The notes: generated by a model not told the origin, from the sequence alone. Positions 1 to 7,331 are shown, counted from the first letter of the stretch. The stretch is DNA of 27,083 bases from Alphaproteobacteria bacterium UBA2966 (GCA_002348365.1 DEBC01000153.1:1-27083), one strand, 5' to 3'. Numbers and translations: made by a program.

Positions 1-114
1 CAAGCTCGGACATGAGAACTGTCATCACCTTACGGCGATCAATGGAACAAATCTGTCCGAACCGATCTAATTGGCGCCTTCGAACCGCAATCCTGGATCG
101 AGACCACGAACGCG

Positions 115-717
115 ATGCCTGATTTTTCGCTGGAAGCCACTGTGCCGCATCCGGTTGCCGGCATTGACGAGGCCGGCCGCGGTCCCTGGGCCGGACCGGT
201 GGTGGCGGCGGCTGTCATTCTCCCACCGCATGATACGCCAACCGGTATAGACGACTCGAAACGCTTGACGAAGGCACGCCGTGCGGACCTTTTCGATCAG
301 ATCATTGCGGTAGCTGTAGTCGGAATTGGCGAAGCGCAGGTGGTCGAGATCGATGCGTTGAACATCTTTCAGGCTACGATGCTTGCCATGCAGCGCGCCG
401 TTTCCGCGCTGACCACGCCGCCTGCGCACGTCTTGGTCGACGGCAATCACCTGCCAGATCTGCCATGCGATGCCCAAGCCATCGTCAAGGGTGATTCCCG
501 TTCGTTATCAATTGCCGCCGCCTCCATCATCGCCAAGGAGACGCGTGATCGGCATATGCGCGAACTGGGACAGCAATACCCTGGGTACGGCTGGGAACGA
601 AATGCCGGTTACGGCACGAGGGAACACGCGGAAGCGCTGCAGCGAATCGGTCCCTGTCCGCACCATCGCCGTTCATTCAAGCCTGTTCGCGAATCTGTGG
701 ACAACCTCCGTAACTAA
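115..717 (+). CDS. rnhB: Ribonuclease HII
   Basis: RNase HII cleaves the RNA strand of RNA-DNA hybrids and starts removal of single ribonucleotides misincorporated into DNA. The 200-residue protein has the usual family length. It carries the N-terminal motif GIDEAGRGPWAGPVV (acidic residues D18 and E19), the VDGN motif (D109) and the KGDSRSLSIAAASIIAK block (D127), which together give the four metal-binding carboxylates. The ATG at 115 places the first motif at the normal distance from the N-terminus. Its stop codon lies 87 bases before the preferred ccrM start, and an rnhB-ccrM pairing is common in alphaproteobacteria. Upstream (1-114) I see no recognisable gene end. Identification is secure. 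Confidence 0.96.
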   Translation: MPDFSLEATVPHPVAGIDEAGRGPWAGPVVAAAVILPPHDTPTGIDDSKRLTKARRADLFDQIIAVAVVGIGEAQVVEIDALNIFQATMLAMQRAVSALTTPPAHVLVDGNHLPDLPCDAQAIVKGDSRSLSIAAASIIAKETRDRHMRELGQQYPGYGWERNAGYGTREHAEALQRIGPCPHHRRSFKPVRESVDNLRN

Positions 718-719
718 TT

Positions 720-749
720 GATTCCAAAAAGACTCTTGACGGCGGAGTC
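720..749. promoter_or_regulatory. Cluster of three GANTC sites in front of ccrM
   Basis: GATTC (720-724), GACTC (731-735) and GAGTC (745-749) all match GANTC, the expected target of the CcrM methylase encoded just downstream. A given GANTC is expected about once per 256 bases at random, so three in 30 bases is a local excess. In Caulobacter, GANTC sites in the ccrM leader are known to let methylation state control ccrM transcription. The regulatory role here is inferred. A TTGACG hexamer (736-741) overlaps the cluster, but I see no good -10 partner. Confidence 0.5.
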
Positions 750-804
750 GGACTTGAGCATGCTGCCGCGCTTCACCGATGGGGCGCGGACAGGGAGTGG
801 GGCC

Positions 805-1881
805 ATGACGCCGCCGATAGACAAAATTCTCGAGGGCGATTGCGTCGAGCGCATGAAAGCGCTTCCGGCGGAGTCCGTGGATATGATATTCGCCGATCCG
901 CCCTATTTCCTGCAGCTCGAAGACGAATTGCTGCGACCGAACAATTCTCGCGTCGACGGCGTCAGCGACGCATGGGACCAGTTTGAAGGCTTTGCGGCGT
1001 ATGACGCCTTTACCCGTGAATGGCTCGGCGCCGCCCAACGCCTGCTTAAACCTACAGGCACGCTGTGGGTCATCGGGTCGTACCACAACATTTTTCGGGT
1101 CGGCACGGCGTTGCAGGACCTCGGCTTCTGGATCTTGAATGACGTGATCTGGCGCAAGACCAATCCGATGCCCAATTTCCGGGGACGACGCTTCACCAAC
1201 GCCCATGAGACGCTGATCTGGTGTACCAAGGGTCGCGATGCCAAGGGATACCGGTTCAATTACGACGCCATGAAGTCGCTCAATGACGACCTGCAGATGC
1301 GGTCGGACTGGCTGATACCGCTGTGCACCGGGACGGAGCGCCTCAAGAAGGACGGCAAAAAGGCCCATGCGACCCAGAAACCGGAAGCGCTCCTGCACCG
1401 GGCAATCCTGGCCGCGACAGACACAGGAGACGTGGTGCTCGACCCGTTCTTCGGTTCTGGCACCACGGGGGCCGTGGCCAAGAGGCTGGGCCGGCATTGG
1501 ATCGGCATAGAGCGCCAGGAGGACTACATCACCCTGGCGCAAGAACGTCTGCGCACAGTCCAGGTTGCAAGCGAGGAGGCACTCGAAGTCACGCCGTCCA
1601 AGCGCAGCCAGCCACGGATTCCCTTCGGCTTGGTCGTTGAACGAGGGTTGCTGAGCCCGGGGGATCAGCTTTATGACGCCCGACGGCGCTATGCGGCCAA
1701 AGTTCGCGCCGACGGCTCGCTGGTGGCGGATGGCGTCACCGGTTCAATTCACAAGGTGGGGGCTCACCTGCAAGGCGCGCCGGCGTGCAATGGCTGGACT
1801 TTCTGGCATTTCGACGTCGAGGGAGGAGATCTCAAGCCCATCGCCTTGTTACGCGAACGGATGCGCCAGGAAATTCATTGA
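805..1881 (+). CDS. ccrM: Cell-cycle-regulated adenine DNA methyltransferase (GANTC)
   Basis: CcrM methylates adenine N6 in GANTC and, in alphaproteobacteria, links replication to cell-cycle transcription. The protein is a beta-class methylase: DPPY (residues 31-34) precedes the SAM-binding DPFFGSGTTG block (about 213). Further hallmarks are WVIGSYHNIFRVG, FWILNDVIWRK, NPMPNFRG and THATQKPEALL-like sequence. A C-terminal domain of roughly 85 residues (IPFGLVVERGLLSPGD, GSIHKVGAHLQ, PACNGWTFWHF) is typical of CcrM. I chose the ATG at 805: it has a GGGAG ribosome-binding site, gives 358 residues, and aligns with the start of Caulobacter CcrM as I recall it. A TTG at 718 and an ATG at 760 are in frame but lack family similarity. 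One oddity is DPPYFLQL where the family usually reads DPPYNLQL. Confidence 0.95.
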   Translation: MTPPIDKILEGDCVERMKALPAESVDMIFADPPYFLQLEDELLRPNNSRVDGVSDAWDQFEGFAAYDAFTREWLGAAQRLLKPTGTLWVIGSYHNIFRVGTALQDLGFWILNDVIWRKTNPMPNFRGRRFTNAHETLIWCTKGRDAKGYRFNYDAMKSLNDDLQMRSDWLIPLCTGTERLKKDGKKAHATQKPEALLHRAILAATDTGDVVLDPFFGSGTTGAVAKRLGRHWIGIERQEDYITLAQERLRTVQVASEEALEVTPSKRSQPRIPFGLVVERGLLSPGDQLYDARRRYAAKVRADGSLVADGVTGSIHKVGAHLQGAPACNGWTFWHFDVEGGDLKPIALLRERMRQEIH

Positions 1882-1989
1882 CCCGCCCGCGTTCCCGATG
1901 GAATTGCGGCGCAGTAGCTCCCATCTCCTTCGCTGCGACACACTTACCCCAACCTCGCCCGTTTCACGTGATGCGTTCGTCTGGCGGCA

Positions 1990-2688
1990 ATGGCTGAGTT
2001 CGGATTGGCACGAAAGCTGGCAGCGGAGGGGCTGGGGACAGCCTTGCTGCTGGCAACTGTGGTCGGCTCGGGAATCATGGCCGAGCAACTTGCAGATGGT
2101 AACGCGGCGTTGGCACTGCTGGGCAATACCCTTCCGACTGGTGCCATCCTCGTAGTGATCATTCTGATTTTCGGGCCCATATCCGGCGCGCATTTCAATC
2201 CCGCTGTCACGATCGGCTTTCTGGTCCGTCGTGAGATCTCTATCGCAGATGCCTGCCTGTACGTTCCGATTCAGATTGCCAGCGGGCTCGCCGGTGTTCT
2301 CATCACACACCTGATGTTCGAACTCCCCGTCATTCAGATCTCGGAGACGGTTCGAGCGGGGCCCGCCCAGATGTTGTCTGAAGGCATAGCAACCTTTGGC
2401 CTTCTCGCGGCGATCTTCGGGACCCTGCGTTGGCGACCGGAAGCGGTGCCCTATGCAGTCGGCCTGTTCATTACCGCTGGCTACTGGTTTACGGCATCAA
2501 CGTCGTTTGCAAACCCAGCCGTAACCATCGCGCGAGCATTCACCGACACGTTCTCGGGCATCGCGCCTGTCAATGTTCCAGGTTTTCTCGTGGCACAGGT
2601 TCTTGCCGCGGTTGTCGCAGCAGTGTTTTTCAGATGGCTGTTGAAACCGGCAGGTACCTCTGATGCCCACTCTTCCGGTGGAGACTGA
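1990..2688 (+). CDS. MIP-family aquaglyceroporin, AqpS-like
   Basis: This is a six-helix channel of the major intrinsic protein family, 232 residues long, in the inner membrane. Both pore NPA boxes are present: HFNPAVT (NPA at 70-72) and SFANPAVTIAR (NPA at 175-177), followed by the selectivity-filter arginine R182. The stretches GSGIMAEQL, LGNTLPTGAIL, GPISGAHFNPAV, GYWFTASTSFANPAV and FTDTFSGI resemble the AqpS group found in arsenic operons of rhizobia, which conducts arsenite or methylarsenicals. No arsR, arsC or arsM gene is visible nearby, so an arsenic role is only suggested by family likeness; water, glycerol or another small neutral solute is possible. It is followed by a region of flagellar relics and has no co-directional partner. 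Confidence 0.88.
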   Translation: MAEFGLARKLAAEGLGTALLLATVVGSGIMAEQLADGNAALALLGNTLPTGAILVVIILIFGPISGAHFNPAVTIGFLVRREISIADACLYVPIQIASGLAGVLITHLMFELPVIQISETVRAGPAQMLSEGIATFGLLAAIFGTLRWRPEAVPYAVGLFITAGYWFTASTSFANPAVTIARAFTDTFSGIAPVNVPGFLVAQVLAAVVAAVFFRWLLKPAGTSDAHSSGGD

Positions 2689-2751
2689 AAAGTCCCTCAA
2701 CTCTAGCTCGTTATGGAGCCGTGGCGGTCATACCTGTCTGCCTCGCCCGAA

Positions 2752-2777
2752 GTCAGCTCCCCCTAGGGAGAGCTGAC
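2752..2777. terminator. Palindromic stem-loop between the aquaporin gene and the fliG relic
   Basis: The arms GTCAGCTC (2752-2759) and GAGCTGAC (2770-2777) pair perfectly, and the centre CCCTAGGG is itself palindromic. The element lies where the plus-strand aquaporin gene and the minus-strand flagellar relic converge, a usual position for a two-way terminator. No T-tract follows on either strand, so a Rho-independent terminator is not proven. Confidence 0.35.
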
Positions 2778-2826
2778 CACCAGATTAAACACTGGGAAAG
2801 GTCGCATTCTCGGCATCCGAACGAGA

Positions 2827-3180
2827 TCAGTAGACGAGTTCGCCTTCTTCGCTGCCATCGGCAATGATCAGTTCTCACGCGTCGGAGAGGTCCTTGCACT
2901 TGGACACGATCTCCGATTGGGCCTCATCAACGTCCGTCAGCCTCACCGGACCCATGTTTTCCATATCCTCTCGCAAAATCTTGCCTTGCCGCTCTGACAT
3001 GTTGCTGAAGAAAAGATCGCGAATGGTATCGGAAGCACCCTTAAGGCCCACGGCAAGCTGCGTCTTCTCAACATGTCGGAGCAGCGTTTGAACGCCGGTT
3101 GGATCGAGCTTTTGCAGATCCTCGAATGTGAACATCAACGCCTTGACCTTGTCAGCCGAGTCGCGATTGCGCTCCTAGAG
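2827..3180 (-). pseudogene. fliG: C-terminal fragment of flagellar motor switch protein FliG, with stops
   Basis: Read on the minus strand, the frame gives ERNRDSADKVKALMFTFEDL, then GVQTLLRHVEKTQLAVGLKG, SDTIRDLFFSNMSERQGK, MENMGPVRLTDVDEAQ, and finally ELIIADGSEEGELVY before a natural TGA at 2827-2829. This is the FliG C-terminal domain, which forms the torque-generating rotor face. Only about 115 codons of roughly 340 remain. Two in-frame stops interrupt it: TAG at 3175-3177, where FliG usually has Glu (L-E-E-R-N-R), and TGA at 2875-2877, where Gly is expected (DAGELIIADG). The 5' two thirds are absent and replaced by a flagellin start. The fragment therefore cannot make a working motor protein. 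Confidence 0.88.
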
Positions 3181-3252
3181 CATGTTCGTCGTGGAGGTCA
3201 GATTGCGCAGGGCGGTCATCGCCCCCGCATTGGTGTTAATGGAGAGGACCAT
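3175..3252 (-). pseudogene. 5' fragment of a flagellin gene fused to the fliG relic
   Basis: From an ATG (3252-3250) preceded by a GGGGAGAAG ribosome-binding site, the minus strand reads MVLSINTNAGAMTALRNL and then TSTTNML before TAG. SINTNAGAMTALRNL is the conserved flagellin N-terminus. After 25 codons the frame passes straight into FliG sequence, so the fragment is a chimera. Flagellins often continue with LEE-type residues at this point, and FliG has L-E-E-R-N-R at the junction, so a short shared sequence may have guided the deletion or recombination. The assignment rests on a short match, but that match is to a highly conserved motif and is backed by the sigma-54 promoter upstream. Confidence 0.78.
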
Positions 3253-3366
3253 CAGACTTCTCCCCGGGCCTACAACTCTGTTCCAGGCCGCTCCTTCACC
3301 ACACCTTGAATCCCTTCCGCGACGGGTTTCTACCCTTGACGGAAACTTCTCGGCAGATCACATGGT

Positions 3367-3382
3367 TGCAACCCGCATGCCA
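3367..3382 (-). promoter_or_regulatory. Sigma-54 (RpoN) promoter of the flagellin relic
   Basis: The minus strand reads TGGCATGCGGGTTGCA, with the -24 GG and -12 GC exactly ten bases apart. It differs from the consensus TGGCACG-N4-TTGCA at a single defined base. Transcription would start near 3357 and leave a leader of about 105 bases before the flagellin ATG. Late flagellar genes of alphaproteobacteria commonly use sigma-54. Motif quality, direction and position all fit. Whether it still fires is unknown. Confidence 0.72.
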
Positions 3383-3603
3383 AGAAAGGACTGCACCAAA
3401 GCTGGCGGCTAACATACTGATATAAGATGGTTAATTTTCTGTGCATAGACACCCGCTTCCAGTTTTCACCCGGCACAAATTGCCGTGCACAGTCATTTTC
3501 GAAGCCCAGGTTCGGTCTTTGCAGGTGAGGCCTATTCTGGAATCGGGCCGCGGGTTGCGCCCCTATTGAACTGTCCCCCTTACCAATAACGGCGCCTCGA
3601 TGA
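3383..3603. other. Gene-free stretch upstream of the flagellin relic
   Basis: No frame gives a recognisable protein. The only motif noted is TTAACCAT on the minus strand (3427-3434), matching a half-site for the cell-cycle regulator CtrA, about 45 bases upstream of the sigma-54 element. A single 8-base match can occur by chance. GGCGCC appears at 3591-3596 and again at 3613-3618, bracketing the stop codon of the downstream lyase gene, and could form a weak hairpin without a T-tract. Confidence 0.3.
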
Positions 3604-4761
3604 CTAGAAACTGGCGCCGGCGATGCTGATGGTTGACTGACCCGTTCCGAAGAGCTCTGTAAAAGTTGCCTTGCCATTGGCGACGGCGAGGATCTCCTCA
3701 TAGATGCGCTGACCGCCTTCCTCGATGGAGATCTCACCGGTCAGAATATCACTCACCGATACGTCGAGGTCGTCAGGCCCGTTCTCAGCCGTGGCGGGAT
3801 TACCGCTGATCTTGATCGTCGGCACAAAAGGATGAGCCGAGGGCTGCCCAAGGCCAGTATTGAATCCGATGATCTGGGCGCCGCCAGCAGCCAATCCGGT
3901 CATTGATTCGCACGCCGGTGACGGCGTACTCATGAAATAGAAACCCGGTGGGTCAGGGATAACAGGCTCACAGTATCCGACGACCCCCTGAAGGGGCTTG
4001 CTGCCTCCTTTCTTGACGGCACCGAGAGACTTTTCGGCCAGCGTAGTGAGGCCGCCTTTGATGTTATCTGCCGAGGGGTTCCCGCGCCGAATGTCCGGGA
4101 CACCAGCCTGCCGCGCCAGCTCCTCCATCTCGGCGATGGCATCGATAATGTCGGCGGCGGCCTTGTTGTTGACGGCACGTTCGGCCATGAGGTGCTCGGC
4201 TCCCATGATTTCCGCCGTTTCCGACAGCACGACAGATCCGCCCGCCTCCATGAGCAGGTCGGCCGCGTGTCCGAGGGCCGGATTGCCCGCGATGCCGCTG
4301 GAAAAATCGGAGCCACCGCATTCGACACCCATGATGAGTGACGAGAGCGGCTGCTCACTGCGTTGAACCCCAGACACCTTCTTGACCATTTGGGCTGCGA
4401 TGAAAGTGCCACGCTCGATAGTGCGCAACGTGCCCCCGATCTCCTGATAGACCACGCACTCGACGTCCTTGCCGGCCGCGGCGATCGGTTCAGCGAAAGT
4501 CTCCGCCGACACACCGTGGAGCGTCACCAGGATCACACCGCCGATATTTGGATTCATGGCCATGCCATGGATCGCCTTGAGACGCATCTCATGGTTCAGC
4601 CCAATGAGCTTGCGGCCAAAGAGATCGGTGACGAGCTCGGTACCACGCACATTCTCGGCGATTCTGCGAGCGATTCCGTTTACGTTATCCATGAGGGAAA
4701 TGATGCCGACGGTGTTCCGGATACCGGCACTGCCGTTACTGCGCGGAAATCCGTAGAACAT
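3604..4761 (-). CDS. UxaA/SuyB-type hydroxyacid dehydratase or lyase, large subunit
   Basis: The 385-residue protein belongs to the UxaA family C-terminal (catalytic) part, whose members dehydrate sugar acids such as altronate and galactarate or, as SuyB, remove sulfite from sulfolactate. Visible hallmarks are the N-terminal GFPRSNGSAGIRN, then MGVECGGSDFSSGIAGNP, then GNPSADNIKGGLTTLAEKSL, and the closing ENGPDDLDVSVSDILTGE. The catalytic and SAF parts are separate genes here, as in SuyAB, whereas E. coli UxaA is a single fused chain. The ATG at 4761 has an AGGAG site. It is the last gene of the minus-strand operon, 37 bases after the SAF subunit gene. The substrate cannot be read from sequence. 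Confidence 0.85.
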   Translation of the reverse strand: MFYGFPRSNGSAGIRNTVGIISLMDNVNGIARRIAENVRGTELVTDLFGRKLIGLNHEMRLKAIHGMAMNPNIGGVILVTLHGVSAETFAEPIAAAGKDVECVVYQEIGGTLRTIERGTFIAAQMVKKVSGVQRSEQPLSSLIMGVECGGSDFSSGIAGNPALGHAADLLMEAGGSVVLSETAEIMGAEHLMAERAVNNKAAADIIDAIAEMEELARQAGVPDIRRGNPSADNIKGGLTTLAEKSLGAVKKGGSKPLQGVVGYCEPVIPDPPGFYFMSTPSPACESMTGLAAGGAQIIGFNTGLGQPSAHPFVPTIKISGNPATAENGPDDLDVSVSDILTGEISIEEGGQRIYEEILAVANGKATFTELFGTGQSTISIAGASF

Positions 4762-4798
4762 TCGCTTCTCCTGTGGAGCGCCAATAGGCTGGAAGGAG

Positions 4799-5083
4799 CT
4801 AGTCTACAACGTTGTGACTATGAACGTGTTGTCCGGTTGCAATTGACGCGGACGCCTTCCCGATAACCTCCCCGTACTTGCGAATGGCATCTCCGTCAGG
4901 GATGTCCTGCACGGCGATCTTGTGGCCGCGAGGGATTGGGTCCGCTGCGGTGACGGTCAGATCTTCCATCCCCAACTTAACCGTGACCAGCTTGCCCGCA
5001 TCGATTTCGTGCAGGCAGGTCGCGACATTATCGCTCTGCGAAATCATGATCGCGTCGATACCAGGCGTTTTCAAATTAGCCAT
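4799..5083 (-). CDS. UxaA/SuyA-type small subunit (SAF domain)
   Basis: This 94-residue protein starts at MANLKTPG and has a SAF-type fold signature (HEIDAGKLVTVKL, DPIPRGHKIAVQDIPDGDAI, KYGEVIGKASASIATGQHVH), matching the N-terminal domain of altronate dehydratase and the SuyA subunit of sulfolactate sulfo-lyase. It should pair with the large subunit encoded just downstream. The start codon lies one base after the stop of the preceding dioxygenase gene, which indicates translational coupling. The same frame is open further upstream, but that part is antisense-like filler without similarity, so the ATG at 5083 is preferred. Confidence 0.85.
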   Translation of the reverse strand: MANLKTPGIDAIMISQSDNVATCLHEIDAGKLVTVKLGMEDLTVTAADPIPRGHKIAVQDIPDGDAIRKYGEVIGKASASIATGQHVHSHNVVD

Positions 5084-5084
5084 T

Positions 5085-5852
5085 TCAGGAAGCCAGTTCT
5101 GGTTGGTAGAGGTCGTTCCGCCCGCATTCGTCAATGCCGCGAACCAGATGGAGTTCATGGACCGCATTCTTGGGCGAGCCGCCGATCTCAACGGCGAGCT
5201 TCCTATCGTAGTAGGAGCTCGACGGCATATAGCGAATCGTAAGTCCAGCGCGCCGTGACCCCGAATTGTTCGGCGCAGAACCATGAACGGTGTAAACGTC
5301 GTGGAATGACATCATGCCGGGCTCGAGCACCACATCGACCGGTACGGCATCGGGCATCTCGTCAGCAGCAACGGTCTGCCGCAAGTTTACGTGGTCTCCT
5401 TCGGTAATTACGTGCGTGGACAGGCGACGCTCCTTGTGTGATCCGGGAATGATTCGCATACAGCCGTTCTCCGGCGTCACATGGTCCAATGCGATCCACA
5501 CCGTACATGATTCGAGCGGCCGCATTGGCCAGTAGCAGCCGTCCTGGTGCCAAGGCACGGCCTTGCTACTTTTACCTTTCTTGCGGAAACACTCGACCGC
5601 CCAGACGATGAGGTTCTTGCCGAGCAGCTGCTCGACGCAATCCAGGATCTCCGGAATTCTTGCGAATTCAATCCAGCTTCGGTCAATCTCAACCAGACTG
5701 TCCGCGAGGTCGAGCTCCTCGAAATCGGTTCGTTCCGCAAACAGCGCTTCCATCTTCTCCTCGATGGCAGAGATGACGTCGAGGTCGAGTCGGAATGCCG
5801 ATGTCACCTGACCCGTTTCGTGGTACTGCGCGACTTCTTCAGGGGTGAGCAT
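5085..5852 (-). CDS. Phytanoyl-CoA dioxygenase (PhyH) family Fe(II)/2-oxoglutarate oxygenase
   Basis: PhyH-family enzymes are soluble non-haem iron oxygenases that hydroxylate small organic acids, CoA esters or natural products using 2-oxoglutarate. In this 255-residue protein the iron ligands can be placed: H102 and D104 in VPWHQDGCYW, and H190 in YTVHGSAPNNSG, with R200/R201 following as the likely 2-oxoglutarate binder. CMRIIPGSHK and DHVTPENG are also typical. The ATG at 5852 follows a strong GGAGG. It sits between a Rieske oxygenase gene and the SAF subunit gene, so it probably acts in the same pathway. Substrate unknown. Confidence 0.9.
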   Translation of the reverse strand: MLTPEEVAQYHETGQVTSAFRLDLDVISAIEEKMEALFAERTDFEELDLADSLVEIDRSWIEFARIPEILDCVEQLLGKNLIVWAVECFRKKGKSSKAVPWHQDGCYWPMRPLESCTVWIALDHVTPENGCMRIIPGSHKERRLSTHVITEGDHVNLRQTVAADEMPDAVPVDVVLEPGMMSFHDVYTVHGSAPNNSGSRRAGLTIRYMPSSSYYDRKLAVEIGGSPKNAVHELHLVRGIDECGRNDLYQPELAS

Positions 5853-5879
5853 TGGGTACCTCCCTACACCGTGAGACGA

Positions 5880-7316
5880 TTAAGATCCGTGCGCCTCACA
5901 CACTTCGTTTTCGAATGCTTGCAGACGTTTGCGGACTTCGTCTTTGCGTTCTCTTCCAGGAGAAAGACTCTCGTCTGTAATGATGTCGGTCACCCTCCGG
6001 CCGACGTCGCGTAGAAGATCCCTATCCTCGGCTGGATCGACGAGCGGGGGAATGAAGAACACCGTATCGTTGACGTAGCCCCTAAAGTGAGCTTCACCGC
6101 CGTTGCCGGGCTTGGCCCAGTGATGCTGGGTTTCGTCTCGCAATGCGTCGCGGCAGATCTTTCGCCACATCGCGACCCCTTGATCCGAGGCGGCCAGATT
6201 CTCCTTGGCGTGCACGGCGATCGCCCGCTGACCTACGAGAACATCCCAGTCACCCGGATAACGGTGACGCTCTTCTCGTGGGCGGGCACCGGTCAGTCCT
6301 TCGAGGAAATCCCCACCTTCGACACCAAGCTTCGAAGAATCACCCTTCCCCTTCGGATCCGATTCCTTGTTGAAATATCGCCAGGCGAAGACCGAGCAGC
6401 TGTCATCGTCGTGGGGCACGTTCCAACGCACGTGAGAGGCGCCTGCAAAGTATTTCTGAGATTCCAGATCCTCGAAAACACCGGCAATCTCGAGGTAGTT
6501 GGGCACCATGAAGTGATTATTGCGGACCCAGACCCTGTCACCGACGCGGCGCGTGGTGATGATGACCATGGTCCGTCCGTTATCGGTGACCCGGTTTTCC
6601 ACGACCGGCGACTCAGCGCTGAAAGCCTTGGGCAGCGACGTTTCCGTGGAGTCCGCGCCTGCACCCTCCATAAGCGCTCGGCTGCCGACGCCATTGTGAA
6701 AAACTGAGATATGTGCCTGATCGGCAACATTCTCGTGCACTTGAAGCCAGTTGCAGGGCAGCCAGTTGGAGAACGCGTAGATCTTGTTGTCCGGCACATC
6801 GATCGAGTCATAGACGTGAAAATCGGGCTTGAGGTCCGGGGGGCCCATGTAGGCGAAAACCAGACCATGACGTTCAATGGCTGGATAGGCGCCGTGGCAG
6901 AGTTTGTCCTTGATCGGACTGTCATCGGGCTCTTCGGGCATTTCGAGGATGGTGCCGTCAATGTCGTACCACCAGCCGTGGTAGCAGCAACGGATACCCT
7001 TTTCCTGAGGCAAACCGAATTCAAGAGAAGCACCCCGGTGGCTGCAGTGTCGATGCATGACCCCGACGCGGCCGCCAAGATCGCGGAAGGCAACCAAGTC
7101 TTCCCCCATGATGCGGATCGGCTGCGGCAGCTCGTCAATCTTTTCAGACAGACAAACCGGTTGCCAGTAGCGCCGCATGAACTCGCCCATGGGGGTCCCA
7201 GGATCGGTGCTCGTAAGCTCGGGATCCGGTCCGGGCACTTCGCGCTGGAAGTAGCCTCCGTAGGGCGTGTTCAGCGCGTTTTGGCCAGGGGCGACGCTAT
7301 CCTTCTTCCGTGCCAT
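5880..7316 (-). CDS. Rieske non-haem iron oxygenase alpha subunit (phthalate/LigXa-like), copy 1
   Basis: The 478-residue protein has an N-terminal Rieske [2Fe-2S] domain with C91-x-H93 (HRHCSHRG) and C110-x2-H113 (IRCCYHGWW). A catalytic domain follows with the bridging aspartate and iron ligands in D199-x2-H202-x4-H207 (VADQAHISVFHN). The opening DPGTPMGEFMRRYWQPVC and the later GDWDVLVGQRAIAVH and SDQGV resemble phthalate-type and LigXa-type oxygenases or O-demethylases. It is a clear paralogue of the two Rieske genes further upstream in the operon. The ATG at 7316 has a GAGGA site. Electrons must come from a reductase not encoded in this window. Substrate unknown. Confidence 0.93.
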   Translation of the reverse strand: MARKKDSVAPGQNALNTPYGGYFQREVPGPDPELTSTDPGTPMGEFMRRYWQPVCLSEKIDELPQPIRIMGEDLVAFRDLGGRVGVMHRHCSHRGASLEFGLPQEKGIRCCYHGWWYDIDGTILEMPEEPDDSPIKDKLCHGAYPAIERHGLVFAYMGPPDLKPDFHVYDSIDVPDNKIYAFSNWLPCNWLQVHENVADQAHISVFHNGVGSRALMEGAGADSTETSLPKAFSAESPVVENRVTDNGRTMVIITTRRVGDRVWVRNNHFMVPNYLEIAGVFEDLESQKYFAGASHVRWNVPHDDDSCSVFAWRYFNKESDPKGKGDSSKLGVEGGDFLEGLTGARPREERHRYPGDWDVLVGQRAIAVHAKENLAASDQGVAMWRKICRDALRDETQHHWAKPGNGGEAHFRGYVNDTVFFIPPLVDPAEDRDLLRDVGRRVTDIITDESLSPGRERKDEVRKRLQAFENEVCEAHGS

Positions 7317-7331
7317 CGTGCCGTCCTCACG

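Noticed and set aside
718..804. N-terminal extension of CcrM from the TTG at 718
   Set aside because: The extra 29 residues match nothing known in CcrM, while the ATG at 805 has a good ribosome-binding site and gives the typical 358-residue length.
673..1542. Long minus-strand open frame (289 codons) opposite ccrM
   Set aside because: It is antisense to the well-supported ccrM gene, has no recognisable motif, and is arginine/histidine-rich as expected from reverse reading of a GC-rich gene.
3555..3600. Possible insertion-sequence end (a GGGGGACAG-like string near the gap)
   Set aside because: There is no matching inverted repeat, target duplication or transposase fragment. The match is too short.
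3330..3737. Minus-strand open frame across the end of the UxaA-type gene and the gap
   Set aside because: Half of it overlaps the real gene in another frame and the remainder resembles no family I recognise.
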